From the NCBI RefSeq assembly GCF_037176765.1, contig NC_090024.1, positions 247,335,385-247,399,384 of the forward strand: a stretch of 64,000 nt of DNA, written 5' to 3'. The notes below the pieces were generated by a model. It searched no databases. It worked only from the letters and a program-made list of their open reading frames with translations, and was not told where the DNA came from. Source of the stretch: Anolis sagrei (lineage: Eukaryota > Chordata > Lepidosauria > Squamata > Anolidae). Both the position numbers and the translations under genes were made by a program. Every line of letters begins with the position of its first letter. Within the stretch, counting starts at the first letter, position 1. Below, piece after piece: positions 1-14,200 of the stretch.

Positions 1-1240
1 ACCCCCCCCCCCCAAATGAAGTTAAAATTAATGAGTAAACCAGGTTTTTTTTTAACCTGAAAAATTTCAGGGGGGGTTGAACCCCTAAACCCCCCCCCCT
101 TGCTACAGATCTGGCTGTGGGGGTGGCCTGGTGTGAGGGTGGGGGACAGTCTATTCCTTTTAGGGTGCTGGACACCCCACAGTCCCCTTTGGAGCCCCTC
201 CTTACCCATCCCTGATTCAGGCTGTTGAATCCTGCCTCTTAGCTCACGCTGAAGCAACGAACACAGCAGGGGCAGAGCAGCCTTCAATAGCCTCAGCTAC
301 ACCCCTGTCAACCACCTCCACCAAGTCTGGCCTCCTTAATGAGAGCATTCAACACCCCCCCCCCAAATGAAGTTAAAATTCATGAGTAAAGCAGGTGTTT
401 TTTTAACCTGAAAAATTTCGGGGGGGGGGGGGTTGAACTCCTAACCCCCCCCCTTGCTACGGGCCTGGCCGTGGGGGTGGCCTGGTGTGAGGGTGGGAGG
501 ACAGTCTATTCCCTTTGGGGCACTGGACACCCCGCAGTCCCCTTTGGGGCCCCTCCTTACCCATCCCTGATTCAGGCTGTTAAATCCTGCCTCTTAGCTC
601 ACGCTGAAGCAACGAACACAGCAGGGGCAGAGCAGCTTTCAATAGCCTCAGCTCCGCCCCTGTCAACCACCTCCACCAAGTCTGGCCTCCTTAATGAGAG
701 CATTCAACACCCACACACCCCAAAATGAAGTTAAAATTCATGAGTAAACCAGGTTTTTTTTAACCTGAAAAATTTCAGGGGGGGTTGAACCCCTAAACCC
801 CCCCCCTTGCTACAGACCTGGCTGTGGGGGTGGCCTGGTGTGAGGGTGGGAGGACAGTCTATTCCCTTTAGGGTACTGGACACCCCGCAGTCCCCTTTGG
901 GGCCCCTCCTTACCCATCCCTGATTCAGGCTGTTGAATCCTGCCTCTTAGCTCACACTGAAGCAAAGAATACAGCAGGGGCAGAGCAGCCTTCAATAGAC
1001 TCAGCTACACCCCTGTCAACCACCTCCACCAAGTCTGGCCTCCTTAATGAGAGCATTCACCACCCCCCCCCCCAATGAAGTTAAAATTCATGAGTAAACC
1101 AGGTTTTTTTTTACCTGAAACATTTCAGGGGGGGTTGAACCCCTAACCCCCCCCCCCTTGCTACAGGCCTGGCTGTGGGGGTGGCCTGGTGTGAGGGTGG
1201 GGGACAGTTTATTCCCTTTAGGGCGCTGGACACCCCGCAG
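1..1240. repeat. Tandem repeat, about 3.5 units of ~350 bp, in a ZNFX1 intron
   Basis: Units begin near 1, 352, 712 and 1063, each with a C-run followed by AATGAAGTTAAAATT. Each unit then carries a poly-T, a G-run and a GTGGGGGTGGCCTGGTGTGAGG block. The end of each unit matches the 3' end of the adjacent ZNFX1 exon plus its splice donor (minus strand). The fourth unit runs into the real exon at 1264. The array is intronic and I see no separate gene in it. Confidence 0.9.
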
Positions 1241-1263
1241 TCCCCTTTGGAGCCCCTCCTTAC

Positions 1264-1407
1264 CCATCCCCGATTCAGGCTGTTCCAGTGGCGGCTGTCT
1301 ATATGGCTCCGCAGGTGCCTTTCGTGCAAGACTCCACGCAGTCCGCACTCCAGGACAGCCGCCTGCTTTTCCAGTTCTTCCTGGGCTTCCTGCATCTCGT
1401 TGGACAC
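1264..1407 (-). CDS. ZNFX1: ZNFX1 exon next to the tandem repeat
   Basis: The 144-nt exon begins [15 protein letters not shown] and ends [14 protein letters not shown], then donor GTAAGG. It is the last ZNFX1 exon in the window. Its last bases and its donor recur in each unit of the repeat at 1-1240. Confidence 0.92.
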
Positions 1408-4400
1408 CTGTCCCGAGAGAGAAGAGGTCAGCGTGTCTCTCTTTGAAGCCTGGCAGCGTAGACCCCAAGAGCAGTGGTCAGTACAAGAAGCCAGCTACTC
1501 CCGGCCATCCCCACAAAGCCCCCCAACACCAAAAAACAAAACCCACGCTGAAGTGGCCTGTGCGGAGGTGGCTAGGCAAGTCTCTTAGAAATCTGTCTCT
1601 GCTCCGGAGCTCCCGCAGCGTGAACTCCTTCAGGACCTCACTGCTGCTCCTCCCTCCGACACGCACGATCCCTTGCTTCTGGAAGGTGTGGATCCCTGGG
1701 AGGAGGAAAGAGTGGGGCTGAATGTGGGAATCTTCTCCCCGATAGTGATGGGGAGGGGCACCCAACCCATAGCTGCGGGTGTGGAGATGGGCGTTCGGAG
1801 GCCCCCACCTTCCAGGAACTGATCCAGAGCGTGGTTGGTGTAGCAGACCACCAGGATGGGTGAGGACTGGGTCCGGTCAGTGGCTCTGTTGGCCAGCAAG
1901 GCACGCACAATCTTCAGTCCCACGTAGGTCTTCCCTGCCGAGGGGGAGAGAAAGCCCGTCACTCCCATTTGGACACAGAGGCTGCTGGGGGGGGGGGGGT
2001 GTTCTTAGGGGGAGGACAGAGTTGGGTTTCATTATTTATTTATTTATTTATTTACTTACTTTGCTTCTATACGGCTGTATCTCAAGCCCGAAGGCGACTC
2101 ACAGCGGTTCACAAACAGTAAAAACAGTAGAAACAGCAGTGGTTCCATACAACATAGAACAATTGACTTAACACATGATCCATAAATTACCAATAAGCCA
2201 TTACAATGCACAATTATTACGAAAAACAACCGTACCCAATCTTCTCATCATCCAAGCGTAGTCCAGGTTCGTCGTCCATTGTTCCATTCCTATGTTCCAT
2301 TACCAGATTGCACTAAATTACTCAAACGCCTGCACAAACATCCAGGTCTTCACCTTTTTGCGGAATACCATTAGAGATGGTGCTAGTCTAATGTCCGTAG
2401 GAAGGGCGTTCCACAGCCGAGGAGCCACCACCGAGAAGGCCCTATCTCTCGTCCCCGCCAGCCGAGCTTGAGAAGCAGGCGGGATCGAGAGCAGGGTCTC
2501 CCCGGAAGATCTCAAACTCCTGGTGGGTTCATAGGCAGAGATGCGGTCAGATAGGTAGCTTGGGCCGGAACCGTTTAGGGCTTTAAAGGCCAACGCCAGC
2601 ACTTTGAATTCAGCCCGGTAGCAGATCGGTAGCCAGTGGAGTTGGCGCAACAGGGGGGTTGTATGCTCCCTGCGCTCCGCTCCTGTTAAAATCATGGCTG
2701 CCAAGCGTTGGACTAGTTGGAGCTTCCGAGCTGTCTTCAAAGGCAACCCCACGTAGAGAGCGTTGCAGTAGTCTAAACGGGATGTAACCAGAGCGTGGAC
2801 TACCGTGGCCAAGTCAGACTTCCCGAGGTACGGGCGCAGCTGGCGCACAAGTTTTAGCTGTGCAAATGCTCCCCTGGTCACCGCCGAGACCTGGGGTTCC
2901 AGGCTCAGCGATGAGTCCAGGGTCACACCCAAGCTGCGAACCTGCGTCTTCAGGGGGAGTGCGGCCCCATCCAACACAGGCTGTAACCCTATGCCCTGTT
3001 CGGCCTTGCGACTGACCAGTAGGACCTCTGTCTTGTCTGAATTCAATTTCAATTTGTTCGCCCTCATCCAGACCGTCACAGCGGCCAAGCACCGGTTCAG
3101 GACCTGGACCTCATTTCCATATACGAACCCACACAATCTCTTCGTTCATCTGGAGAGGCCCTGCTCACGATCCCACCGGCATCGCAAGCGCGATTGGTGG
3201 GGATGATGGACAGGACCTTCTCGGTGGTGGCACCCCCCAACTCTGGAACTCCCTTCCCAAGGACATCAGGCACTCCCCAACATTGGCAGTCTTCAGAAGG
3301 AGCTTGAAAACATGGATGTTCCAGTGTGCCTTCCCAGATTAAGGAATCCCAAGCAATATGTCCCAGATGCACTTTATGAGAGAGTTATAATTGCCTGCAC
3401 ACCCTCTTATTCCCAAAATATCCATTCTACCTCACCTGGACATGCCCAGCATTTTTTTAGGAATTTTAATCATTACATTTGGCCCTGCCATAGGTTTTTA
3501 ATTGTGCTGTGATTTTGTTATTGTTCTGCTTTGCTACGAGTTATTTATTGTTGCATTGCATTCATAGAATCCTAGAATCATAGAATCAAAGAGTTGGAAG
3601 AGACCTCCTGGGCCCTCATCCAGTCCAACCCCATTCTGCCAAGAAGCAGGAATATTGCATTCAAATCACCCCTGACAGATGGCCATCCAGCCTCTGCTTA
3701 AAAGCTTCCAAAGAAGGAGCCTCCACCACACTCCGGGGAAGAGAGTTCCACTGCTGAACGGCTCTCACAGTCAGGAAGTTCTTCCTCATGTTCTTCCTCA
3801 TGTTCTCTTGTCGTTTGAAGCCATTGTTTCACGTCCTAGTCTCCAGGGAAGCAGAAAACAAGCCTGCTCCCTCCTCCTCCCTGTGGCTTCTTCTCACATA
3901 TTTATACATGGCTATCATATCTCCTCTCAGCCTTCTCTTCATCAGGCTAAACATGCCCAGTTCCCTAAGCCGTTCCTCATAGGGCTTGTTCTCCAGAGCC
4001 TTGATCATTTTAGTCGCCCTCCTCTGGACACATTCCAGCTTGTCAATATCTCTCTTGAATTGTGGTGCCCAGAATTGGACACAATATTCCAGGTGTGGTC
4101 TAACCAAAGCGGAATAGAGCATGGGGAGCATGACTTCCCTAGATCTAGACACTAGGCTCCTCTTGATGCAGGCCAAAATCCCATTGGCTTTTTTTGCCAC
4201 CACATCACATTCCTGGCTCATGTTTAACTTGTTGTCCACGAGGACTCCAAGATCTTTTTCACACGTACTGCTCTCGAGCCAGGCATTGTCCCCCATTCTG
4301 TATCTTTGCATTTCATTTTTTCTGCCAAAGTGGAGTATCTTGCATTTGTCACTGTTGAACTTCATTTTGTTAGTTTTGGCCCATCATCTCTCTAATCTGT

Positions 4401-7400
4401 CAAGATCGTTTTGAATTCTGCTCCTGTCCTCTGGACTATTGGCTATCCCTCCCAATTTGGTGTCGTCTGCATTGTTGTTGTTGTGTTCCTTGTTTATGAT
4501 GTATTTTGGGCTCGGCCTCATGTAAGCCGCACCGAGTCCCTTGGGGAAGATGGTGGCGGGGTATAAATAAAGGTTTATTATTATTATTATTATTTCATCC
4601 CTGGGCTGAACAAGATTCTTGTGTTATCAAGTTTCCAGGCCTCAATGAGTAGCTGGGCTAGAGACAGGGCCAGGTTGAGGGATTCCTCACCTGGCATTCC
4701 TATGCATGTTTTCCCAAAAAGGGCTTTGTCTTTACTCCTCCTGCTAACCACTGTCTCCTCCCCCTTTGATGATATAGTAATGGAAATCTGTAAGGGAACT
4801 TCCTCTTTAAGTTTAACTGAACATGTGGTCTTTGCCATTTTCCAATTTCTTCTGCCTTTTCTTCCTTCCAATGAGGACGTATTTTGCCTCCTTCTAGGCA
4901 AAATGTAGCTGCATGGACTATTTACCTTTTGCCTCCCTCGGAAGATGGGACTTCGTAAGCCAGTGAGCTCCAAGAGTTTTTCTATCAGGAATGTATTTCT
5001 TTTACTTCAATGAAAGGCATGGCCCGACTTACTGGCTTACTGGGCCAAAGATGTTGCGGTGCAGGATGTCCCCCACCGCCATTCTTGCCTGAGGGGGGGG
5101 GGGGCTGTCCCTTTTTGTGGGCAGCCTTCATAAGGCTGCCCAAGGCTCCCCAGCAGGCATGCGGCCTGCAACAGCTGATCCATCCCACCCACCCTGCATG
5201 CGGTTTATGGTTTCATTGGCAGTTAATTTTGTTGGTGTTTACCTTGTCATGGTTACCTGTTAACAGTTACTTGTTTGTGTTATGCTCCTTGTCACAACTC
5301 CTTGTTGGCATGGGGCATGGGCCCTGGATCTGGTTTGGTATCCCCCCTAGCGGTTAGGGGGGACGCCCGGTGGTCCCAGGGGTGCCGAGTTGCGTTTGCC
5401 CGGTATTGTGCCGGTGGCACCCCGGTGTGTGCGGGATCGGGCAGTATTGAGCTGCCCGATCATGATCCAGGACCCATGCTTGGCTGCCAACCCTTGTTCC
5501 TGTTATCAATAAATGAGTTGTGGCCATTGTTCATCCCACATCATGTGTGAGCGTATTTCTTGGGTTGGCTGTGGGAGGTGTAAATGTTTTTGAACCTAAA
5601 GTTCTGAGTCTGCAATCCTAAGCCATCCTAAGATATCCCAGTTCACCATACATACGTTTCTGCTGGTTATGAAGTGTGCTTTTGGTACTCTGCTTTATTT
5701 GTGGTGGAATCACCCCAGTTGAGGGTTATTTTGAGCCTAACAGCTCCAATTCCCCAACAGAAAAAAGTTGAGAATGCAGAGGTCACTTTGCCCTTCTTCC
5801 CAAGTATCTTGAGAGTCCTTCTTTGGAGAAGGCAGCATCACAAGGCACCTCTCTGCCTCAAGAGGCCTGACACACAGGCATAAGGGTCCAGGCCCATGCT
5901 GGATGCAGAAGGATCAGGACCGCCTCTTCAGAAGAGCCTCTGCAATGTCTCTCAACTGCGTGAGTTTTGGGTGTGTGTGTGCTGGAACTGAAGAAGCACC
6001 AACCCTTGTATCTAGAGAGCAATTTGGGACAGGGGAACTCGTTGGGATATGGCCTGCTGACTTGTGTTTTCTCCTCTGTTCCTTAGACCTATGCACTTCC
6101 CTGTGTGTTTGCATGCAGAGGCCACTTCCCCTTCCCTCTGAACCCAAGTCTTGGGTGCGCTTTTTCACCCTTCATTGGAGAACGACGCATCATGAGGCCT
6201 GACACACAGGCATAAGGGTCAGAATAAGGGTTAGCAAGGCAACATCTCCTCCTAGGTAAGCCCCATGCAAGGTGCTGAAGGACAAGGACCCTCCCTCCCC
6301 AGAAGAGCCTCTGCTCCACCCATGAGCCCCCACTCACCTGTCCCCGGGGGCCCCTGGATGATGGCCAACTCCTTGGTGAGTGCCAAGCGTAGAGCCTCCC
6401 GCTGCGACTCATCCAACCCCAAGTCCTCCTTGCTGGGCCACTGCTGTGGGTCCAGGATGTCGACTGAAGGACCTGTCTCTCTGGGAGGCAGGCGAGCGCG
6501 CCGACGAATAGCTGCTTCGATTTGTGTCCGTTGACGGAGTGTGGCAGCCCGGCGTCGATGCAGGAGATCAAATGGATCAGGGTCGTCGTAAATGTCATAG
6601 TTGTCTTCCTCCTCCTCCTCCTCCTCGGACAGCTCCTCCATAGGTGGCTCCTCTGTGGGTGTCTTCTGCACCAGGCAGGCAAAGTCGTAGAGGCGCCTGG
6701 GGCCCTCAAGGTAGGCGGGGGCGCTGACGTTGGTCTCACACCGGACCAGGTACCTCTGGAAGGGGAGCTCCTCCGGCCGCGCCTCCTGCAACCCTTGCAG
6801 GACGTGGCGGTAGGCCTCGAAGTAGGCTGCGGTCTCCACCATGAGGAAGGAGTCCGAGGGCTGAGTCTGGGCCAGGAGGGGCCGGCTGCTCTCGCAGAAG
6901 GAGAGCCACACCGAGCCCTCCCCGAGCTCCTTGGGGTCCCGGTGTGCCACGGTGGCAAAGAGGAAGCTCTCGAAGCCATCCTTGGAGAGGCAGACCAGGG
7001 AGCCGAAGATCAGCCGCTTGGAGTTCTCCCACCGGACGGAGCGCAGCGGCCGGGTGTCGAACTGCGCTCGGTATTCGATGCCGGAGGGCGAGCACTGCGG
7101 AGCCACGACCCGGACATTGAAGTAGATCCGGATGTCATCGAACTTCTTCTTCCTCAAGCCGCTCTCCTCGGCGTCGCGGAGGATCTGGGCGATGCCTTCC
7201 CTCATAGGCCGGATGAAGTCCTCCCGCAGCAGCCGGAAGTGGGTCTCCAAGTAGAGCGCGGGCCCCTCGTAGGGCTGGCGGAGGGTGTTGGGCCGCAGGA
7301 AAGGCCGCTCCACTTGGCGCAGCTCCTCGTAGGTGGGAAAAATGGACAGCGCCCGGTAGTCGTCCACCTCACCCTCCGCCTCGCCTGTGGCCGCCATCCG

Positions 7401-8234
7401 CACGGGGCTGTCCACCTTCAGAGTGCCCTCCCGGCGCCGCTCCTGCAGGTGCTGGACGTAGGCCTGGACCCGCTCCAGCTGCTTCTCGGTCTCCTCTGGG
7501 AAGTCCACCCCAGAGGCACGGAGGGCATTGATGGCGGACGGCAAGAGGGACATCAACATGGCCACTGACTGGATGGCACTGGCCGGGAAGACACTGGCCA
7601 GCTCTTGCACCAGAGCCAAGATGTTGCCCACGTGTTGTGGGTACCGGTGTCGCACGGTCGGGATGGACTCGGTCAGCATCCCCGCCACGTACTGGGGGAG
7701 GCACTGGCGAAGGAAGGCCGACTCCTTGACCAAGCCCAGCAGCCGCTGGATGCTCTGCCGGTCAGTGCGCGAGGAACAGGCTTTGCGGAGGGCCTGCAGG
7801 AGCAGCTCCAGGAAGCGTGGCCGGAGCACGGCCTGAGAGAGCGCCTCCTCCACGCCCCTGCTGGACGCCAGCGTGATGGCCACCTCCGACGGCTCCTTCT
7901 CCAGCAGCCCCTCCAGGAAGGAGGTCCCGATCGGCTGCGTGGGGCGTTGGGGGCTGTTCCGGTCTGAGCCGCCACCCCTCCTTGCCCCTCTCGGTCCACG
8001 GAGCGGGGGGCGTCCCCTTTGGGCCCCGAGACCCCCTCTGGTCTGGAAGCCCCCCGTAAACCGAGCTGTAGCCGGGCCACCTGGAGTAAATACAGGAAGA
8101 GCAGAATCATAGAATCACAGAATCAAAGAGTTGGAAGGGACCTCCTGGGCCATCATCCAGTCCAACCCCATTCTGCCAAGAAGCAGGAATATTGCATTCA
8201 AATCACCCCTGACAGATGGCCATCCAGCCTCTAC

Positions 8235-8279
<45 letters not shown>

Positions 8280-11200
8280 GAATCCTAGAGTTGGAAGGGA
8301 CCTCCTGGGCCATCATCCAGTCCAACCTCATTCTGCCAAGAAGCAGGAATATTGCAGTCATAGGGAGGAGGGAGCAAGCTTCTTTTTTGCTGCCTTGGAG
8401 GACCTGCATCAATAGGAGCCTAGTGTCTAGATCTAAGGAAGTAATGCTCCCCATGCTCTATTCCGCTTTGGTTAGACCACACCTGGAATATTGTGTCCAA
8501 TTCTGGGCACCGCAATTCAAGAGAGAGATTGACTCTAAGCTGGAATGTGTCCAGAGGAGGGCGACTGAAATGATAAAAGGTCTAGAGAACAAGCCCTATG
8601 AGGAGCAGCTTAAGGAGCTGGGCATGTTTAGCCTGAAGAAGAGAAGGCTGAGAGGAGACATGATGAGGGCCATGTATAAGTATGTGAGAGGAAGCCACAG
8701 GGAGGAGGAGGGAGCAAGCTTGTTTTCTGCTTCCTTGGAGACTAGGACGCAATGGAACAATGGCTTCAAACTACAAGAGAGGAGATTCCATCTGGACATG
8801 AGGAAGAATTTCCTGGCTGTGAGAGCCGTTCAGCAGTGGAACTCTCTGCCCCAGAGTGTGGTGGAGGCTCTTTGGAAGCTTTGAAACAGAGGCTGGATGG
8901 CCATCTGTCAGGGGTGATTTGAATGCAATATTCCTGCTTCTTGGCAGAATGGGGTTGGACTCGATGATGGCCCAGGAGGTCTCTTCCAACTTTTTGATTC
9001 TATGATTCTAGGACGCAATGGAGCAATGGCTTCAAAATACAAGAAAGGAGATTCCACCTGAACATTAGGAAGAGCTTCCTAACTGTGAGAGCCGTTCAGC
9101 AGTGGAACTCTCTGCCCCGGAGTGTGCTGGAGGCTCCTTCTTTCATAGAATCATGAGTTGGAAGAGACCTCCTGGGCCATCATCCAGTCCAACCCCAATC
9201 TGCCAAGAAGCAGGAATATTGCATTCAAATCACCCCTGACAGATGGCCATCCAGTCTCTGTTCAAAAGCCTCCAAAGAAGGAACCTCCACCACACTCCAG
9301 GGCAGAGAGTTCCACTGCTGAATGGCTCTCACAGTTAGGAAGCTCTTCCTTATGTTCAGGTAGAATCTCCTCTCTTGTAGTTTGAAGCCATTGTTCCAAG
9401 CTTGCTCCCTCCTCCTCCCTGTGGCTTCCTCTCACATATGTATACATGGCCATCAACATGTCTCCTCTCAGCCTTCTCTTCTCCAGGCTAAACATGCCAT
9501 GATCCTTAAGCCGCTCCTCATACGGCTTGTTCTCCAGACCCTTGATCATTTTAGTCGCCCTCCTCTGGTCACATGGAGAATCATAGAATCATAGAATCAA
9601 AGAGTTGGAAGGGACCTCCTGGGCCATCCAGTCCAACCCCATTCTGCCAAGAAGCAGGAATGTTGCAGTCCTAGGGAGGAGGGAGCAAGCTTCCTTTCTG
9701 CTTCCCTGGAGACTAGGACGCAATGGAACAATGGCTTCAAACTACAAGAGTGTGGTGGAGGCTCCTTCTTTCATAGAATCCTAGAATGCTAGAGTTGGAA
9801 GAGACCTCCTGGGCCATCTAGTCCAACCCCATTCTGCCAAGAAGCAGGAATATTGCATTCAAATCACCCCTGACAGATGGCTGTCCAGCCTCTGCTTAAA
9901 AGCTTCCAAAGAAGGAGCCTCCACCACACTCCGGGGCAGAGAGTTCCACTGCTGAACGGCTCTCACAGTCAGGAAGTTCTTCCTCATGTTCAGGTGGAAT
10001 CTCCTCTCTTGTAGTTTGAAGCCATTGCTCCATTGCGTCCTAGTCTCCAGGGAAGCAGAAAACAAGCTTGCTCCCTCCTCCTCCCTGTGGCTTCCTCTCA
10101 CATATTTATACATGGCTATCATATCTCCTCTCAGCCTTCTCTTCTTCAGACTAAACATGCCCAGCTCCTTAAGCCGCTCCTCATAGGGCTTGTTCTCCAG
10201 ACCCTGGATCATTTTAGTCACCCTCCTCTGGACACATTCCAACTTGTCAACATCTCCCTTCAACTGTGGTGCCCAGAGTTGGACACAATATTCCAGGTAA
10301 CGTGGTCTAACCAAGGCAGAATAGAGCATGGGGAGTATGACTTCCCTAGATCATGTGGCCATGGGCATGAGTGCATGGAATGCCGTTACCTTTCCGCCGG
10401 AGCAGTACCTATTGATCTACTCACATTTGCATTTTTTTGAACTGTTAGGTTAGCAGAAGCTGGGGCTAACAGCGGGAGCTCATGCCGCTCCCCGCATTTG
10501 AACCTGTGACCTTCCAATCAACAAGTTCAGCAGCTCAGCGGTTTAACCCATATGGTAGTGTAAGGTAAAGGTAGGTAAAGGTAGTCCCCTGACATTGTCC
10601 AGTCATGTCTGACTCTGGGGTGTGGTGCTCATCTCCATTTCTAAGCTGAAGAGCCAGCGTTGTCTGTAGACACCTCCAAGGTCATGTGGCTGGCATGACT
10701 GCATGGAGCGCCGTTACCTTCCCGCTGGGGCGGTACCTATTGATCTACTCACATTTGATCTACTAACATCATAATATGTTATAATATAATATATAATATA
10801 TTGTATATACATATAATATTTATAATATTGTAATGTAATGCAGTATAATACTGCTAATAATAATATGATATTATAACTATATAATATTCTAATAATATGT
10901 TATAATATATAATATATTGTATATACATATAATATTTATAATATTGTAAAGTAATGCAATATAATACTAATAATAATAATATGATATTATAATTATATAA
11001 TATTCTAATAATATGTTATAATATAATATATAATATATTGTATATACATATAATATTTATAATACTGTAAAGTAATGCAATATAATACTACTAATAATAA
11101 TATGATATTATAATTATATAATATTTTAATAATATGTTATAATATAATATATAATATATTGTATATACATATAATATTTATAATATTGTAATGTAATGCA

Positions 11201-14200
11201 ATATAATACTACTAATAATAATATGATATTATAATTATATAATATTCTAATAATATGTTATAATATAATATATAATATATTGTATATACATATAATATTT
11301 ATAATACTGTAAAGTAATGCAATATAATACTACTAATAATAATATGATATTATAATTATATAATATTTTAATAATATGTTATAATATAATATATAATATA
11401 TTGTATATACATATAATATTTATAATACTGTAAAGTAATGCAATATAATACTACTAATAATAATATGATATTATAATTATATAATATTCTAATAATATGT
11501 TATAATATAATATATAATATATTGTATATACATATAATATTTATAATATTGTAAAGTAATGCAATATAATACTAATAATAATAATATGATATTATAATTA
11601 TATAATATTCTAATAATATGTTATAATATAATATATAATATATTGTATATACATATAATATTTATAATACTGTAAAGTAATGCAATATAATACTACTAAT
11701 AATAATATGATATTATAATTATATAATATTTTAATAATATGTTATAATATAATATATAATATATTGTATATACATATAATATTTATAATATTGTAATGTA
11801 ATGCAATATAATACTACTAATAATAATATGATATTATAATTATATAATATTTTGATAATATGTTATAATATAATATATAATATATTGTATATACATATAA
11901 TATTTATAATATTGTAATGTAATGCAATATAATACTACTACTAATAATATGATATTATAATTATATAATATTCTAATAATATGTTATAATATAATATATA
12001 ATATATTGTATATACATATAATATTTATAATATTGTAATGTAATGCAATATAATACTACTACTAATAACATGATATTATAATTATATAATATTCTAATAA
12101 TATGTTATAATATAATATATAATATATTGTATATACATATAATATTTATAATATTGTAAAGTAAAGCAATATAATACTACTAATAATAATATGATATTAT
12201 AATTATATAATATTCTAATAATATGTTATAATATAATATATAGTATATTGTATATACATATAATATTTATAATACTGTAAAGTAATGCAATATAATACTA
12301 CTAATAATAATATGATATTATAATTATATAATATTCTAATAATATGTTATAATATAATATATAATATATTGTATATACATATAATATTTATAATACTGTA
12401 AAGTAATGCAATATAATACTACTAATAATAATATGATATTATAATTATATAATATTTTAATAATATGTTATAATATAATATATAATATATTGTATATACA
12501 TATAATATTTATAATATTGTAATGTAATGCAATATAATACTACTAATAATAATATGATATTATAATTATATAATATTTTGATAATATGTTATAATATAAT
12601 ATATAATATATTGTATATACATATAATATTTATAATATTGTAATGTAATGCAATATAATACTACTAATAATAATATGATATTATAATTATATAATATTCT
12701 AATAATATGTTATAATATAATATATAGTATATTGTATATACATATAATATTTATAATACTGTAAAGTAATGCAATATAATACTACTAATAATAATATGAT
12801 ATTATAATTATATAATATTTTAATAATATGTTATAATATAATATATAATATATTGTATATACATATAATATTTATAATACTGTAAAGTAATGCAATATAA
12901 TACTACTAATAATAATATGATATTATAATTATATAATATTCTAATAATATGTTATAATATAATATATAATATATTGTATATACATATAATATTTATAATA
13001 TTGTAATGTAATGCAATATAATACTACTACTAATAATATGATATTATAATTATATAATATATTGCATATACATATAATATTTATAATACTGTAAAGTAAT
13101 GCAATATAATACTACTACTAATAATATGATATTATAATTATATAATATTCTAATAATATGTTATAATATAATATATAATATATTGTATATACATATAATA
13201 TTTATAATACTGTAAAGTAATGCAATATAATACTACTAATAATAATATGATATTATAATTATATAATATTTTAATAATATGTTATAATATAATATATAAT
13301 ATATTGTATATACATATAATATTTATAATACTGTAAAGTAATGCAATATAATACTACTAGTAATAATATGATATTATAATTATATAATATTCTAATAATA
13401 TGTTATAATATAATATATAATATATTGTATATACATATAATATTTATAATATTGTAATGTAATGCAATATAATACTACTACTAATAATATGATATTATAA
13501 TTATATAATATTCTAATAATATGTTATAATATAATATATAATATATTGTATATACATATAATATTTATAATATTGTAATGTAATGCAATATAAACCTACT
13601 ACTAATAATATGATATTATAATTATATAATATATTGCATATACATATAATATTTATAATACTGTAAAGTAATGCAATATAATACTACTACTAATAATATG
13701 ATATTATAATTATATAATATTCTAATAATATGTTATAATATAATATATAATATATTGTATATACATATAATATTTATAATATTGTAAAGTAATGCAATAT
13801 AATACTACTAATAATAATATGATATTATAATTATATAATATTCTAATAATATGTTATAATATAATATATAGTATATTGTATATACATATAATATTTATAA
13901 TACTGTAAAGTAATGCAATATAATACTACTAATAATAATATGATATTATAATTATATAATATTCTAATAATATGTTATAATATAATATATAGTATATTGT
14001 ATATACATATAATATTTATAATACTGTAAAGTAATGCAATATAATACTACTACTAATAATATGATATTATAATTATATAATATTCTAATAATATGTTATA
14101 ATATAATATATAGTATATTGTATATACATATAATATTTATAATACTGTAAAGTAATGCAATATAATACTACTAATAATAATATGATATTATAATTATATA

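Noticed and set aside
5208-5560. Solo LTR
   Set aside because: AATAAA and a CCCACA-like end are suggestive, but I could not define paired TG/CA ends or a target duplication, so it is mentioned only as a possibility.
6522-7568. 348-codon plus-strand frame
   Set aside because: It is the antisense shadow of the large ZNFX1 exon, which matches human ZNFX1 throughout on minus.
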